The notes under the pieces: generated by a model
What the model was told of the DNA's origin: nothing
Seen by the model: the letters and a program-made list of their open reading frames with translations, nothing else
Databases searched by the model: none
Position numbers and translations under genes: made by a program
Shown here: piece by piece, positions 25,516-34,012 of the stretch
Position numbering within the stretch: the stretch's first letter is position 1
Layout: each line of letters opens with the position of its first letter
Source: CAYTEO01 sp964436825
Lineage (GTDB): Bacteria; Krumholzibacteriota; Krumholzibacteriia; LZORAL124-64-63
Reading direction: 5' to 3'
Assembly: GCA_964436825.1 (NCBI GenBank)
Contig: CAYTEO010000005.1
Span: 1 to 64,000 of the forward strand
Length of the DNA: 64,000 nt

Positions 25516-26567
25516 CGGACACCTCCCCGCTTCCGCCACAGCGGCGAGAGGTCAAGCGACAGCTGGTGGACGGTACCGAAGTGGCCCATGTCCCGCAGGG
25601 CGTAGTCCAGGCGGATGTCCCAGCGGTCGCGCGCCAGGCGGACGCCGAAGCCGGCGGCCAGACCACCCTCGTCACGGTTCGTCTCGTAGCCGCCGCGCAG
25701 GTCCAGGCGCCGGTCCAGCTGCAGCTCGGCCCCCAGCCGGAAGCTCTCGCTGAAGTCGGTGGGATGGTGGAAGTCGGCCGTCGTCAGCAGGGCCGTCCGG
25801 CCTCCCAGCCGCCAGGTGTAGGCCACGCCGAACGACCCGGAGGTGGGGGCGGCATAGCTCTGGAACTCGGTGGGCGGGACGTAGCCGGGCCCCAGCTCCG
25901 GGGGCGTGCCGCCCGGTCTGAGATCGGCCCCGATGTTCCGGACGGCGAACCCCACCCGCAGGTCGCCGACGCCGACGAAGTAGAGGATCCCCAGGTCGAA
26001 CAGGGCGCCCCGGGTGGTGAACTCGTCCAGATTCTCCTGGAAGTACTTGATGCTCCCGCCGAAGGAGAAGCGGTCGGTCATGGCCCGTGCCAGGGAGAAG
26101 CCCAGGACGTACTGGTTGGCCTCGAAGGTCTGGCCGGTCCCCTCCTGGTACAGCTCGGTCGTGCGCGGGATGTCCCCGGACAGGAGCATCCCGGCGAAGA
26201 TCCCGTAACCGAAGTTCTGGCCGTGCCAGTGGTAGGCGGCGTACTCCAGGTCGATGTCGGCGGCGTAGTCGTTGTGGGCGAAGAAGAGGTTGCGCCGACC
26301 CGGCGTGCGCATCAGGCCGGCCGGGTTCCAGAAGGGGGCCGACCCGTCCGTGGCGCAGGCGGTGTAGGCCTGCCCCAGCGCCACCGCGCGGGCGCCGACG
26401 GGGACGCGCAGGAACTGGGCGCCGGCCGTGCCCACGTTCTCGTCGCCGTACAGGCGCATGATCTCGCCCGCGGCGACGACGACGGGGGCCAGCAACGACA
26501 CCAGCAGCAGGGCGAGCACCGCGGCCGCGGCGCCCGGGCGCACCTGCCTGACCGTTCGTGTCACCAT
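25512..26567 (-). CDS. PorV/PorQ-like outer-membrane beta-barrel protein
   Basis: A 351-residue protein with a signal peptide (cleavage after about PVVVAAG). The start GTAGAQFLRVPVGARAVALGQAYTACATDGSAPFWNPAGL is the hallmark of the PorV/LptO family (N-terminal glycine/alanine-rich segment then WNPAGL). Alternating amphipathic strands follow to the C-terminus. PorV acts with the type IX secretion system, carrying substrates to the attachment complex. A protein with a type IX-style C-terminal domain is encoded three genes upstream. The ATG at 26567 overlaps the TonB receptor stop by 7 bp. Confidence 0.82.
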   Translation of the reverse strand: MVTRTVRQVRPGAAAAVLALLLVSLLAPVVVAAGEIMRLYGDENVGTAGAQFLRVPVGARAVALGQAYTACATDGSAPFWNPAGLMRTPGRRNLFFAHNDYAADIDLEYAAYHWHGQNFGYGIFAGMLLSGDIPRTTELYQEGTGQTFEANQYVLGFSLARAMTDRFSFGGSIKYFQENLDEFTTRGALFDLGILYFVGVGDLRVGFAVRNIGADLRPGGTPPELGPGYVPPTEFQSYAAPTSGSFGVAYTWRLGGRTALLTTADFHHPTDFSESFRLGAELQLDRRLDLRGGYETNRDEGGLAAGFGVRLARDRWDIRLDYALRDMGHFGTVHQLSLDLSPLWRKRGGVR

Positions 26568-29467
26568 GCGAAGCTCACCCCCATCAGCAGGATCCGCGGG
26601 TCCCGTACGTAGCTCGGGTCGACGACGCCCTTGGCGTACTCCTCGGAATCCGTCGTCAGGGTGGGGCCGCCCTCGCCGTAGAAGTCGGCCCACCTGTCGG
26701 TCCACTGCGGGTTGTAGTCGCCCACCTGGTAGCCGTCGCCGGTCCACGGATTGACCCGGCGGTAGTTCTTGTGGTTGAGGATGTTCCGCCCCTCGAAGAA
26801 GAGGGTCAGCTTCTGCCGGCGACCGAACTTCCAGTACTTGTTCAGGCGGATGTTCAGGCTGCTGGTGGACGGGCCCACCTTGGAGTTGTAGTCGCCGTAG
26901 ACGTAGTCGCCGGGCGTGGGGTTCTCCGGATCGCGGTAGTAGCGCGGCGTGTAGCGCTGTCCGGCCTCGGCCCGGAAGAGCAGGTTGACGCTCCAGTTGG
27001 GGGGCAGGGTCCAGCCCAGCAGGGTGGGCCGATCCTTATCGAAGACGGAGAAGTCGAGGTTGATCGACAGCTTCCACGGCTTGTCCCACAGCAGGGGAGT
27101 CCGCTTCAGGCCGCCGATGCTGGCCGTCGGGGAGTAGGCCTCGTCGTAGATGGCCAGCAGGTAGGCCTCGTCGGCGTTGCTGTTGGTCCCGGTGCTGCGG
27201 GAGAGCTCGAAGTTGGCCGAGCCGCTCAGCCAGCGGGTCGTCCGCTTGATGATGCTCAGCTCCAGGCCGATGCTGCGGGCCGAGTCGCCGTTGAAATAGC
27301 GGACCGGCTCGATGGTGACCGTGCCGGTGTCGTTGGGATCGGGCGTCTCCTCGGCGCCGATCTCCACCGGCGAGAGGTGGACGGACTTGGCGTAGCCGTA
27401 GATGTCGCGGTTGTAGAAGGTCAGCCCGACGCTCCAGAGGTTGGGGAACTCGTGCTGGATCCCGGTCTCGTACTCGACGGTGACCTTGGGGTCCAGGTTG
27501 GGGTTGCCCAGCAGCTGGATCTTGGTGGCCGCCGTCGCCTCGAGCTGCGGGTAGACGTAGGCGTAGCGCGGCCACTGGGAGAAGTGGCCGTAGTTGAAGA
27601 AGAACTTGTCGTGCTCGGTCACCGGGAAGCTGATCCCCAGACGCGGCGAGGCGCGCAGCTTCCAGCTGCGGGTCAGGAACTCGACGGTGTCGTCGTAGAA
27701 CTCCTCGGCCATCTCGGGGTAGATGAACAGGTAGCGGGAGGGATGGTCCATGACGTACTCGACCTCCCTGCCCGGCGCCCAGGCGTCGAGCCGGATCCCC
27801 GCGTTGACCACCATGCCGCCGTAGTTGATCGTGTCCTGCAGGTAGGCCGCCCCGACGATGGGGTGGACCTTGAACAGGTCCTCCCGGATGCCGAGCTTGC
27901 CGGGCGGCGGCGAGCCGAGGGAAGACTGCAGGTCGATCAGCTGCATCTCGGTGAACGACAGCTCCAGGCCCGTCTTGAACTGGCTCGTGGCACCGGCGAT
28001 CCAGGAGTAGCTCGTCTTCAGGTTCCAGGATTCCGCGTAGTGGTCGTGCCAGCGGTCGGCGCTGCCGTGGGCCTGCCCGTCGGGCGCCGGCGGGGCGTCG
28101 ATTAGCGGGTAGGTCGTGTAGTCGTCGTTGCCGTTGACGTTGGCGTGCATCCTGGTGAAGCTGCGCCCGCAGCTGAACTCGAAGAACGTCTTCTCGCCGG
28201 TGATCCAGCGGTACTGGATCTGGCTGAGGATGTTCTCGTTGGTGAAGACCAGGAAGTTGTCCAGGTTGTCCATGAACGGCCGCGGGTAGCCCTCCCCCGG
28301 CAGGCGGAACCCCTGGCTGATGGAGAACTGTCGCGTGGCCATGAAGTTCAGCTTGTGCCGGGGATTGATCCGCCAGGTCCACTTGGCCAGCCCGTTCCAG
28401 TCGTTCTGCTGCCGCGGCGAGAGCCAGTGCCAGGTGTAGATGGGCGAGCGCAGCGGCTTGGTGCGCGAGTAGATGGGCAGGTACCCGTCGCGCAGGTCGA
28501 CCGAGGCGCTCAGCAGCAGGTACCGCTTGCCCGGCAGCCCCAGCCCCAGCCGGTCCAGCAGGCCGCTGATCGGATCGGGACCGGAGACCGACGCCTTGAC
28601 GACATCGATGTTCTGGGCCCGGTCGAAATCGTCCAGGTGGCGCCAGTCGGGCTCGCTGCGCACGTCGACCGTCCCGAAGTGGTCCCGCTTCCAGCTGACC
28701 TTCCCCGAGAGGCGGTCGCTGCCCTCCTTGGTGGAGACGTTGACGACGCCGGAGACGGCCTGGCCGTACTCCGCGTTGAAGCCGCCGGTCAGGACCTCGA
28801 TCTCGTTGATGATCGACGGATCGATCTGGTAGCCGTACCCGCCGCCGGAGAGGGGATCGTTGACCGAGACGCCGTCGACGATGAACTGCGTGTCGTCGGC
28901 CCGGCCGCCCCGGATGTGGATCTCGTTGTCCTGGAGGGTGACCCCGGGCTGCTGGGAGATCATCTCCACCAGGTTGTCCAGGGGCATCGCCTCCATCTGC
29001 TTGGCGGTCAGGCGGTGCAGCGAACCGGTCCGCTCCACCTCGATCAGCTTCCGCTCGGCCGTGACCTCGATCGTCTCGGTGTAGATGGCCTGGACCTCGA
29101 GCTGGAACTCGATGTCGGCCACCTCGCCGGGACCGACGCTGACCGTCTGCTTGCCGACGGCGTAGGAGATGTACGAGGCCATCACCGTGTACGTCCCCGG
29201 CCGCAGGCCGGTCAGGTAGAAGCGGCCGTCGTCCAGGGCGATGGTCCCGATGCTGGTGCCGGCCAGGTAGACGTTGGTGTAGGGCAGCGGCTGTCCCGTC
29301 TCGGCGTCCTTGACGACCCCCTTGATCATGGCGGGGACCTTGGTCTCCTGCTGGCGGATATGGGTGACGGCGCCGCTGCGGGGCTGCTGCGCCATTGCCG
29401 CGGCCGTGGCCAGGAGGACCAGCAGGGCCACCGCCAGGACCAACCTCCTGGTGCCGGTTCCGTTCAC
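26561..29467 (-). CDS. TonB-dependent outer-membrane receptor with carboxypeptidase-like N-terminal domain
   Basis: A 968-residue protein starting at a GTG whose GTGA overlaps the upstream lipoprotein stop, with GGGGGTGATC before it. A signal peptide (to about AAAMAQ) is followed by a carboxypeptidase-regulatory-like domain (about 46-130: MIKGVVKDAETGQPLPYTNV), then a plug (about 150-290: EMISQQPGVTL, IHIRGGRADDTQFIVDGV, NAEYGQAVSGVVNV) and a 22-strand-type barrel ending in Trp (GVSFAW). The domain order is typical of SusC-like and other FCB-group receptors. The ligand is unknown; no SusD-like partner is present. Confidence 0.9.
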   Translation of the reverse strand: MNGTGTRRLVLAVALLVLLATAAAMAQQPRSGAVTHIRQQETKVPAMIKGVVKDAETGQPLPYTNVYLAGTSIGTIALDDGRFYLTGLRPGTYTVMASYISYAVGKQTVSVGPGEVADIEFQLEVQAIYTETIEVTAERKLIEVERTGSLHRLTAKQMEAMPLDNLVEMISQQPGVTLQDNEIHIRGGRADDTQFIVDGVSVNDPLSGGGYGYQIDPSIINEIEVLTGGFNAEYGQAVSGVVNVSTKEGSDRLSGKVSWKRDHFGTVDVRSEPDWRHLDDFDRAQNIDVVKASVSGPDPISGLLDRLGLGLPGKRYLLLSASVDLRDGYLPIYSRTKPLRSPIYTWHWLSPRQQNDWNGLAKWTWRINPRHKLNFMATRQFSISQGFRLPGEGYPRPFMDNLDNFLVFTNENILSQIQYRWITGEKTFFEFSCGRSFTRMHANVNGNDDYTTYPLIDAPPAPDGQAHGSADRWHDHYAESWNLKTSYSWIAGATSQFKTGLELSFTEMQLIDLQSSLGSPPPGKLGIREDLFKVHPIVGAAYLQDTINYGGMVVNAGIRLDAWAPGREVEYVMDHPSRYLFIYPEMAEEFYDDTVEFLTRSWKLRASPRLGISFPVTEHDKFFFNYGHFSQWPRYAYVYPQLEATAATKIQLLGNPNLDPKVTVEYETGIQHEFPNLWSVGLTFYNRDIYGYAKSVHLSPVEIGAEETPDPNDTGTVTIEPVRYFNGDSARSIGLELSIIKRTTRWLSGSANFELSRSTGTNSNADEAYLLAIYDEAYSPTASIGGLKRTPLLWDKPWKLSINLDFSVFDKDRPTLLGWTLPPNWSVNLLFRAEAGQRYTPRYYRDPENPTPGDYVYGDYNSKVGPSTSSLNIRLNKYWKFGRRQKLTLFFEGRNILNHKNYRRVNPWTGDGYQVGDYNPQWTDRWADFYGEGGPTLTTDSEEYAKGVVDPSYVRDPRILLMGVSFAW

Positions 29468-30954
29468 GGCCAGATCACCCCCAGCTCGTCCTGCAACAGG
29501 TGGCGCAGAATCGTGACCCGTTCCCCGGGCTGGACGTACTCCAGCTGCAGGGCGACCGTCACGGCGCTGGCCGACGGCGCCAGGGCCGCCGACGGGTGGC
29601 GGACGACGACGTACGGCTCGTAGGGAGGACGCCGCGTCCGGCTCCAGAACAGGTAGTATTCCATGTGGTAGAGGGGGTCGCTGTCGACCAGGGGTTGCAG
29701 GCCGACCCCGGCGCTGACGGAGTTGACGAAGTGGAGGACCGGCAGCGGCGAGGTCTCGTCGACGGGGATGGCCGTCTTGTCGGACGGGATGTAGAAGGTG
29801 GGCTGGGTCGGCGTGCGGCCGATGCCCAGCACCTCGGTGACGAAGCTGGGCGGCAGTTGCTGGCTGCCACCGATGACCCCCGCGGAGACCAGCAGCAGGC
29901 GGCCGGGCACCTGCTCCGGTTCGGTCGGCTGGACGAACTCGGTGATGGCGTCGGCGGCGGCGATCAGCTTGGACGAGGTGCCGGCCGCCGTGTACCAGAC
30001 GATGCCCTGGAACTGGCGGAAGGTCTCGGTCAGGATCCAGAGCCGGTCCGGCAGGCCGTCGTCCAGGTCGTAGAGGGACCAGCCGCCGGGGCCGAACAGG
30101 GAATCCATGGCGGCGTAATAGGCCGGGGCGTCGAAGGAACCCGGGAAGTCGTCCACCAGCAGGACGGGACCGACCGCCGGGAAGACCTCCCACTGCCAGG
30201 TGAAGCGGGCCGTGGCGTCGGCCTCGTCGCCCACCAGGATCGTCAGGGTCCGCAGTCCGGGCGTGCGGATGTCGTACAGGTCGATCTCGAACAGCCCCTG
30301 GGCGGGATCGTCAAGGGCCTTGCGGACCGGCCGGTCGTTGGGATCGGCCCCGGGCGACCCGAAGGGGACGGGGGCGAGGGTCGTGTCGGCGGTGTCCAGG
30401 TAGTAGACGACCGAGTCGTCCATCGTCTCCTGGCCGTCCAGGTCCAGGGCGAAGCAACGGAAGTCGGCGGCCCGGTAGCTCCAGCGCAGGGTGTCGTAGT
30501 CGGAGACGAAGTTGATGACCGGCGGGAAGTTCCGCAGGGGAATGAACTGGCTGACCGTGTCGCTGACGGCGCCCCGGTCGTCCACGCAGGCGACCCGGAT
30601 CAGGGCCATGGCCCGGCCCTGGTCGTCGGTCGTGAAGGTCATCGTCGTGTCGGTGCGGGTCGTCGTGTCCCACGGCGCCGCCGCGCCCGCCTGCGTCTCG
30701 ATGGAGACGTAGTAGGCGACGACGAACCCGTCCTCGTCGCTGCCGCTCCAGTGGAAGGTGCGCCGGAAGTAGCTGGTGGCGTTCAGGCTGTCGCCCGCCG
30801 TCGGGGCGACGAAGATCCGCGCCACCGGCCGGTGGTTGGGAACGCTCGCGGGATCGAACGGGTCGTTGGTGCAGCCGCCTGCCCAGACCACGGCGAACAC
30901 GACAGGCAGGACGGCGGCCAGGACCAGGGAACGGATGTCGCTGCGGCGGCTCAC
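29464..30954 (-). CDS. Large lipoprotein of unknown function in the surface operon
   Basis: A 496-residue protein starting at a GTG that overlaps the upstream stop as GTGA. A signal helix ends in VVWAGGC (lipid Cys28). The middle includes an Ig-like or Kelch-free beta domain (YFRRTFHWSGSDEDGFVVAYYVSIET, about 60-130), often seen in secreted proteins of FCB bacteria. The second half (FPAVGPVLLVDDFPGSFDAPAYYAAMDSLFG onward) has a Rossmann-like pattern with LWILTETFRQFQGIVWYT, resembling DUF4350- or GATase-like folds, but I cannot name it. Its position beside the TonB receptor suggests a surface-complex partner. Confidence 0.7.
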   Translation of the reverse strand: MSRRSDIRSLVLAAVLPVVFAVVWAGGCTNDPFDPASVPNHRPVARIFVAPTAGDSLNATSYFRRTFHWSGSDEDGFVVAYYVSIETQAGAAAPWDTTTRTDTTMTFTTDDQGRAMALIRVACVDDRGAVSDTVSQFIPLRNFPPVINFVSDYDTLRWSYRAADFRCFALDLDGQETMDDSVVYYLDTADTTLAPVPFGSPGADPNDRPVRKALDDPAQGLFEIDLYDIRTPGLRTLTILVGDEADATARFTWQWEVFPAVGPVLLVDDFPGSFDAPAYYAAMDSLFGPGGWSLYDLDDGLPDRLWILTETFRQFQGIVWYTAAGTSSKLIAAADAITEFVQPTEPEQVPGRLLLVSAGVIGGSQQLPPSFVTEVLGIGRTPTQPTFYIPSDKTAIPVDETSPLPVLHFVNSVSAGVGLQPLVDSDPLYHMEYYLFWSRTRRPPYEPYVVVRHPSAALAPSASAVTVALQLEYVQPGERVTILRHLLQDELGVIWP

Positions 30955-32921
30955 TTGACGATCACCAGCTTTCCGCGCTGCCGCTCGCCGGTCGCCAGGT
31001 CCTCCACGACGTAGATGTAGAGACCCGAGGCGATGGCCCGCACAGGCTCGCTGAGGATGTCCCACGGCTCCATGCCGCTGGTGGCGTCGTCGTGGTAGAG
31101 GGTCCTGACCAGGTCGCCCGCCAGGTTGAAGACCTCGATGCGGCTGCGCGGCGGCAGGCCGGTGAACCAGATCTTCCGCCCCAGCTCCGGCTCGCCGTGA
31201 CGGGCGTCGAACAGCGATCCCGCCCGGTACGGGTTGGGGAAGACGCCGATCCGCCACTCGCGGCCGGGCTCGGCCGGCGCGGGGCCGGGGTGGACCAGCA
31301 CGGCGTTCTCGTTGAAGCCGCTCTGGAACGACGGCAGGCCCGCCTCCAGGTCGGGGGCCGAGAAGGAGACGACCGAGTACCAGTAGGGGAAGCCGTCCAG
31401 CAACGGGCCGTCGGCGAAGCGGCGGTTCCCGTTCTCGTCCAGGGGCGGCAGGCCCGTGTCGAAGCCGATCCCGTCGATCTTGTCGAACTCGGCGACGAGC
31501 GTCGCCTGGGCGTAGGGATCACCGCTGAAGCTCTCGCCCTGGTAGCGGTAGATGCGATAGCCCTGGAAGTCGGGCCGGCCGGTGATGACACTGATGTGGT
31601 GCTCCGGGGAACGCCGCGGGTCGTCGACCGGCAGCGGGACGGGCTCGCCCTGGTCGTCGTACGTGATCGAGTCCCCGGGCGCCCAGGTCAGGATGGCCGT
31701 GTTGTTGTCCACCACCACGGACAGCCGCGGAGAGGGGGGGCCGGTGGGGATGGAGAAGCCGCGGTCGTAGGCCACCTGGGCCACCTTGGAGTTGGCCAGC
31801 AGTCCCAGCGAATCGGGGCCGCAGACGACGGCGAAGGTCACCTCGATCGTGTCGTTCGGCGCCAGGTGGGGGAACGGTCCCGTGCTGAGGATGGCGACCC
31901 AGTCCGACGGGATGGAGTAGTCCTCCCCCTCCTGCGTCTGCCCCACGTCGAAGTCGCCGTTGGACATGATCTGGTACTTGCCCGGCATCACCTCGCCGGA
32001 GACCTCGTCCAGGTAGGTGTCGTCCTGGGCGGGAACGCCGCGGAAACGCCAGGCGTTGTAGGAGACCGGCGGCTGCCCCTCCGGCGGCACGACGGCCGGG
32101 CTGGTCCCCAGCAACCGGGCGCCGATCCAGGAGGTGGCCATCCCGTCGTCGCCGTCGTCGTCGTGCTCGTACATCATCCAGATGCCGGGATCGTCGGCCA
32201 CGTCGCCCGGCCGCCAGGCGCCGTTGACGTCGTCGTACCAGTTCCAGGGCGTTCCCTGGGCCGAGTCGTAGGGGTTGTTGATCAGGGTGTTGCCGACGGT
32301 CGTGTCGTTCCAGTAGCCGACGTAGACGTTGCGCAGCTCGCTGCCGGAGATGTTGATGATCCGGTAGTCCAGGATGACGAAGTCGTCGGCGTAGGGACTG
32401 CCCCAGTCCAGCACCCTCAGGACGACCTTGATCCCCAGCGGCACGTGGTTGCCCGACTCCACGTGGGCGTAGTCGTCGAAGACGCACTCGATGTGCTGGG
32501 TGGCCAGGGCCGCCGGGTTGTAGTCGTCGCTGTTCTGGCTGTTGGACCAGACCAGGACGGGATCGTCGGTGTCCTGGAACTCGCGGATCTCGTCGCCGGC
32601 CACCAGGTTCGACGCGTCCTGGGCTCCGGTGGAGACGTGGATCGTTCCGTCGGCCGTCTCCGCCCCGACCCACAGTCCCGCCAGGAAGAGGTGCTCGACG
32701 TGGCTGCTGATGGGGTACTCGCAGGACGGCTGGTTGGGGTTGGACAGGCCGTTGCCCACGTAACCCAGGTTCGTGATGGCCATGCCCACGATCCCGGCGC
32801 TGGTGACCATGTCCTTGCGGGGGATGGCACCGGCGGGGACCGTGCTGCCGGCCAGGACGGCGAGCACGAGCAGCCCCGTGACCGGGGCGATGGAACAGCG
32901 ACGGCGCGGACTCGCGAGCAA
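30951..32921 (-). CDS. Secreted protein with FlgD/type IX-like C-terminal domain
   Basis: A 656-residue protein. The likely start is a TTG at 32921 with GTGGAGGCCC upstream, giving a signal peptide MLASPRRRCSIAPVTGLLVL then AVLAGSTVPAGA. ATG or GTG codons farther upstream would add a basic, low-complexity extension with no ribosome site. The body is beta-rich, and the last 90 residues (FPNPYRAGSLF, IEVFNLAGDLVRTL, GLYIYVVED, GKLVIVK) match the type A sorting/FlgD Ig-like domain of FCB secreted proteins. It is first in the operon with the lipoprotein, TonB receptor and PorV-like protein, and is a plausible surface substrate of that system. Confidence 0.8.
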   Translation of the reverse strand: MLASPRRRCSIAPVTGLLVLAVLAGSTVPAGAIPRKDMVTSAGIVGMAITNLGYVGNGLSNPNQPSCEYPISSHVEHLFLAGLWVGAETADGTIHVSTGAQDASNLVAGDEIREFQDTDDPVLVWSNSQNSDDYNPAALATQHIECVFDDYAHVESGNHVPLGIKVVLRVLDWGSPYADDFVILDYRIINISGSELRNVYVGYWNDTTVGNTLINNPYDSAQGTPWNWYDDVNGAWRPGDVADDPGIWMMYEHDDDGDDGMATSWIGARLLGTSPAVVPPEGQPPVSYNAWRFRGVPAQDDTYLDEVSGEVMPGKYQIMSNGDFDVGQTQEGEDYSIPSDWVAILSTGPFPHLAPNDTIEVTFAVVCGPDSLGLLANSKVAQVAYDRGFSIPTGPPSPRLSVVVDNNTAILTWAPGDSITYDDQGEPVPLPVDDPRRSPEHHISVITGRPDFQGYRIYRYQGESFSGDPYAQATLVAEFDKIDGIGFDTGLPPLDENGNRRFADGPLLDGFPYWYSVVSFSAPDLEAGLPSFQSGFNENAVLVHPGPAPAEPGREWRIGVFPNPYRAGSLFDARHGEPELGRKIWFTGLPPRSRIEVFNLAGDLVRTLYHDDATSGMEPWDILSEPVRAIASGLYIYVVEDLATGERQRGKLVIVK

Positions 32922-33001
32922 GGCGGGCCTCCACGGGCGACCAGACAGTGATCCAGTCCCACCGGGCGACGATCGAGGGACGGCGGGAGGAGTGGAGGAG
33001 A

Positions 33002-33031
33002 AAGGTAGCCGCGGACCGGCCGATTTGTCAA
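33002..33031 (-). promoter_or_regulatory. Candidate promoter of the surface operon
   Basis: Minus strand: TTGACA, 18 bases, TACCTT. The -35 is perfect, and TACCTTTC also resembles the TAnnTTTG box known in Bacteroidota. It lies 81 bp upstream of the TTG start of the secreted protein. Confidence 0.5.
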
Positions 33032-33054
33032 TCCTCCCCCGTCCCGGGAAGGCG

Positions 33055-33088
33055 AAAAAAGCGTGACCTCCCAGCAGGGAGGCCACGC
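33055..33088 (-). terminator. Rho-independent terminator after the 207-residue secreted protein
   Basis: On the minus strand an 11- to 12-bp stem with one mismatch (GCGTGGCCTCCC, loop TGCT, GGGAGGTCACGC) is followed by TTTTTT. This is the clearest intrinsic terminator in the window. Confidence 0.85.
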
Positions 33089-33113
33089 TGCCACGTCGTC
33101 CCGAGGCGACGAT

Positions 33114-33737
33114 CTACCGGAACAGTTCCTTGACCTGGCCCCAGGTCGTGGCCTCGTCGGCCACCGGGTTCATGTTCGGGAAGATGATCTGGGCGTAGTC
33201 GGGAGCGGTGACCGTCACGTCGTCGACCCAGTAGTCGACGGCGTCGGTGGCGCTGTACATCCGGAACTCCAGCACGAAGGCCTCGTGCGTGGGATCACTG
33301 CCGTCGAACGTCCAGGTGAAGCTCTGCTCCTCCCAGCCGATGCCGGTGCTGTAGTCGTAGTTGCCGCTGGCGGAGCCGGTGTAGCTGTTGATGTCGTCAC
33401 TGGTCGTGTAGTGGCCCCAGATGCGGGAGCTCGGCGAGGCGGCCTCGGTGATGTCGTAGGTCCAGAAACTGCAGGTGATCTCGTCGCCGTCCTGCAGGCC
33501 GCCGATCCAGACCAGGAAGACCTGGGGAGTCCCGCCCAGGGGATCCTCGGTCATGTGCAGGGCGTAGGTTCCGGTGTGGACGATGTCGGTCACGACTTCC
33601 TGGATACCGACGTTGCCGTAGGTCCCCAGGGAGGTGGCCGCGCCGTCCTCCCAGCCGTAGGTCACGGTCTGCTGGGCGAAGGCCAGTCCGGCGATCGCCA
33701 GCACGGAGAGCAGGGTCAGCAGCATGCGCTTGCTCAT
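33114..33737 (-). CDS. Small secreted beta-rich protein with C-terminal PVA-x-E-xxx-WG-xx-K-xx-F/Y-R tail
   Basis: A 207-residue protein. The start at 33737 has AGGGGG upstream, and residues 1-21 (MSKRMLLTLLSVLAIAGLAFA) are a signal peptide. The mature part has the pattern of a jelly-roll carbohydrate-binding module (GTYALHMTEDP, DEITCSFWTYDIT, YWVDDVTVTAP near the end). The last 18 residues, NPVADEATTWGQVKELFR, match the end of the unrelated secreted protein at 46793-47935. It is monocistronic, with an extended -10 promoter and a strong terminator, which suggests high expression. Function is not known. Confidence 0.75.
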   Translation of the reverse strand: MSKRMLLTLLSVLAIAGLAFAQQTVTYGWEDGAATSLGTYGNVGIQEVVTDIVHTGTYALHMTEDPLGGTPQVFLVWIGGLQDGDEITCSFWTYDITEAASPSSRIWGHYTTSDDINSYTGSASGNYDYSTGIGWEEQSFTWTFDGSDPTHEAFVLEFRMYSATDAVDYWVDDVTVTAPDYAQIIFPNMNPVADEATTWGQVKELFR

Positions 33738-33856
33738 AGGGAATCCCCCTCTTGTGGGAATGAACCAGTTGACAAGGCGGACAGATCCGCCGCGACACTC
33801 GCAGGAGGCCCGGGGCACCACCAGCTCGGGGGGAACGCCCCGTTCCAACATGCAAA

Positions 33857-33885
33857 AGCATAGCACAACGGGCACGGGCCTTCAA
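33857..33885 (-). promoter_or_regulatory. Extended -10 promoter of the small secreted protein
   Basis: Minus strand: TTGAAG, 17 bases, TATGCT, with TG one base before the -10. An ATGC-TTTT-GCAT palindrome overlaps the -10 downstream edge and could be an operator. The start codon is 120 nt downstream. Confidence 0.6.
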
Positions 33886-33953
33886 CACGAACTCGAATGA
33901 TTCAGGAAATAATCACAGCATCCGACGGGACCGGTCCCGCTCTCCAGAAAGAA

Positions 33954-33981
33954 GCCGGCAGGACCGGGAAGTCCTGCCGGC
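33954..33981 (-). terminator. Intrinsic terminator of the formylglycine-enzyme-like gene
   Basis: A perfect 11-bp stem (GCCGGCAGGAC / GTCCTGCCGGC) with a 6-nt loop. On the minus strand it is followed by TTCTTTCT. It lies 31 bp past the stop at 34013. Confidence 0.75.
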
Positions 33982-34012
33982 AGAGCGTGTGACGGAGCGG
34001 GCCCGGCCGCGA

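Noticed and set aside
26561..30193. A 1210-residue version of the TonB receptor
   Set aside because: The extra N-terminal 240 residues are arginine- and proline-rich and overlap the upstream lipoprotein gene. The GTG at 29467 gives a proper signal peptide and a GTGA overlap.
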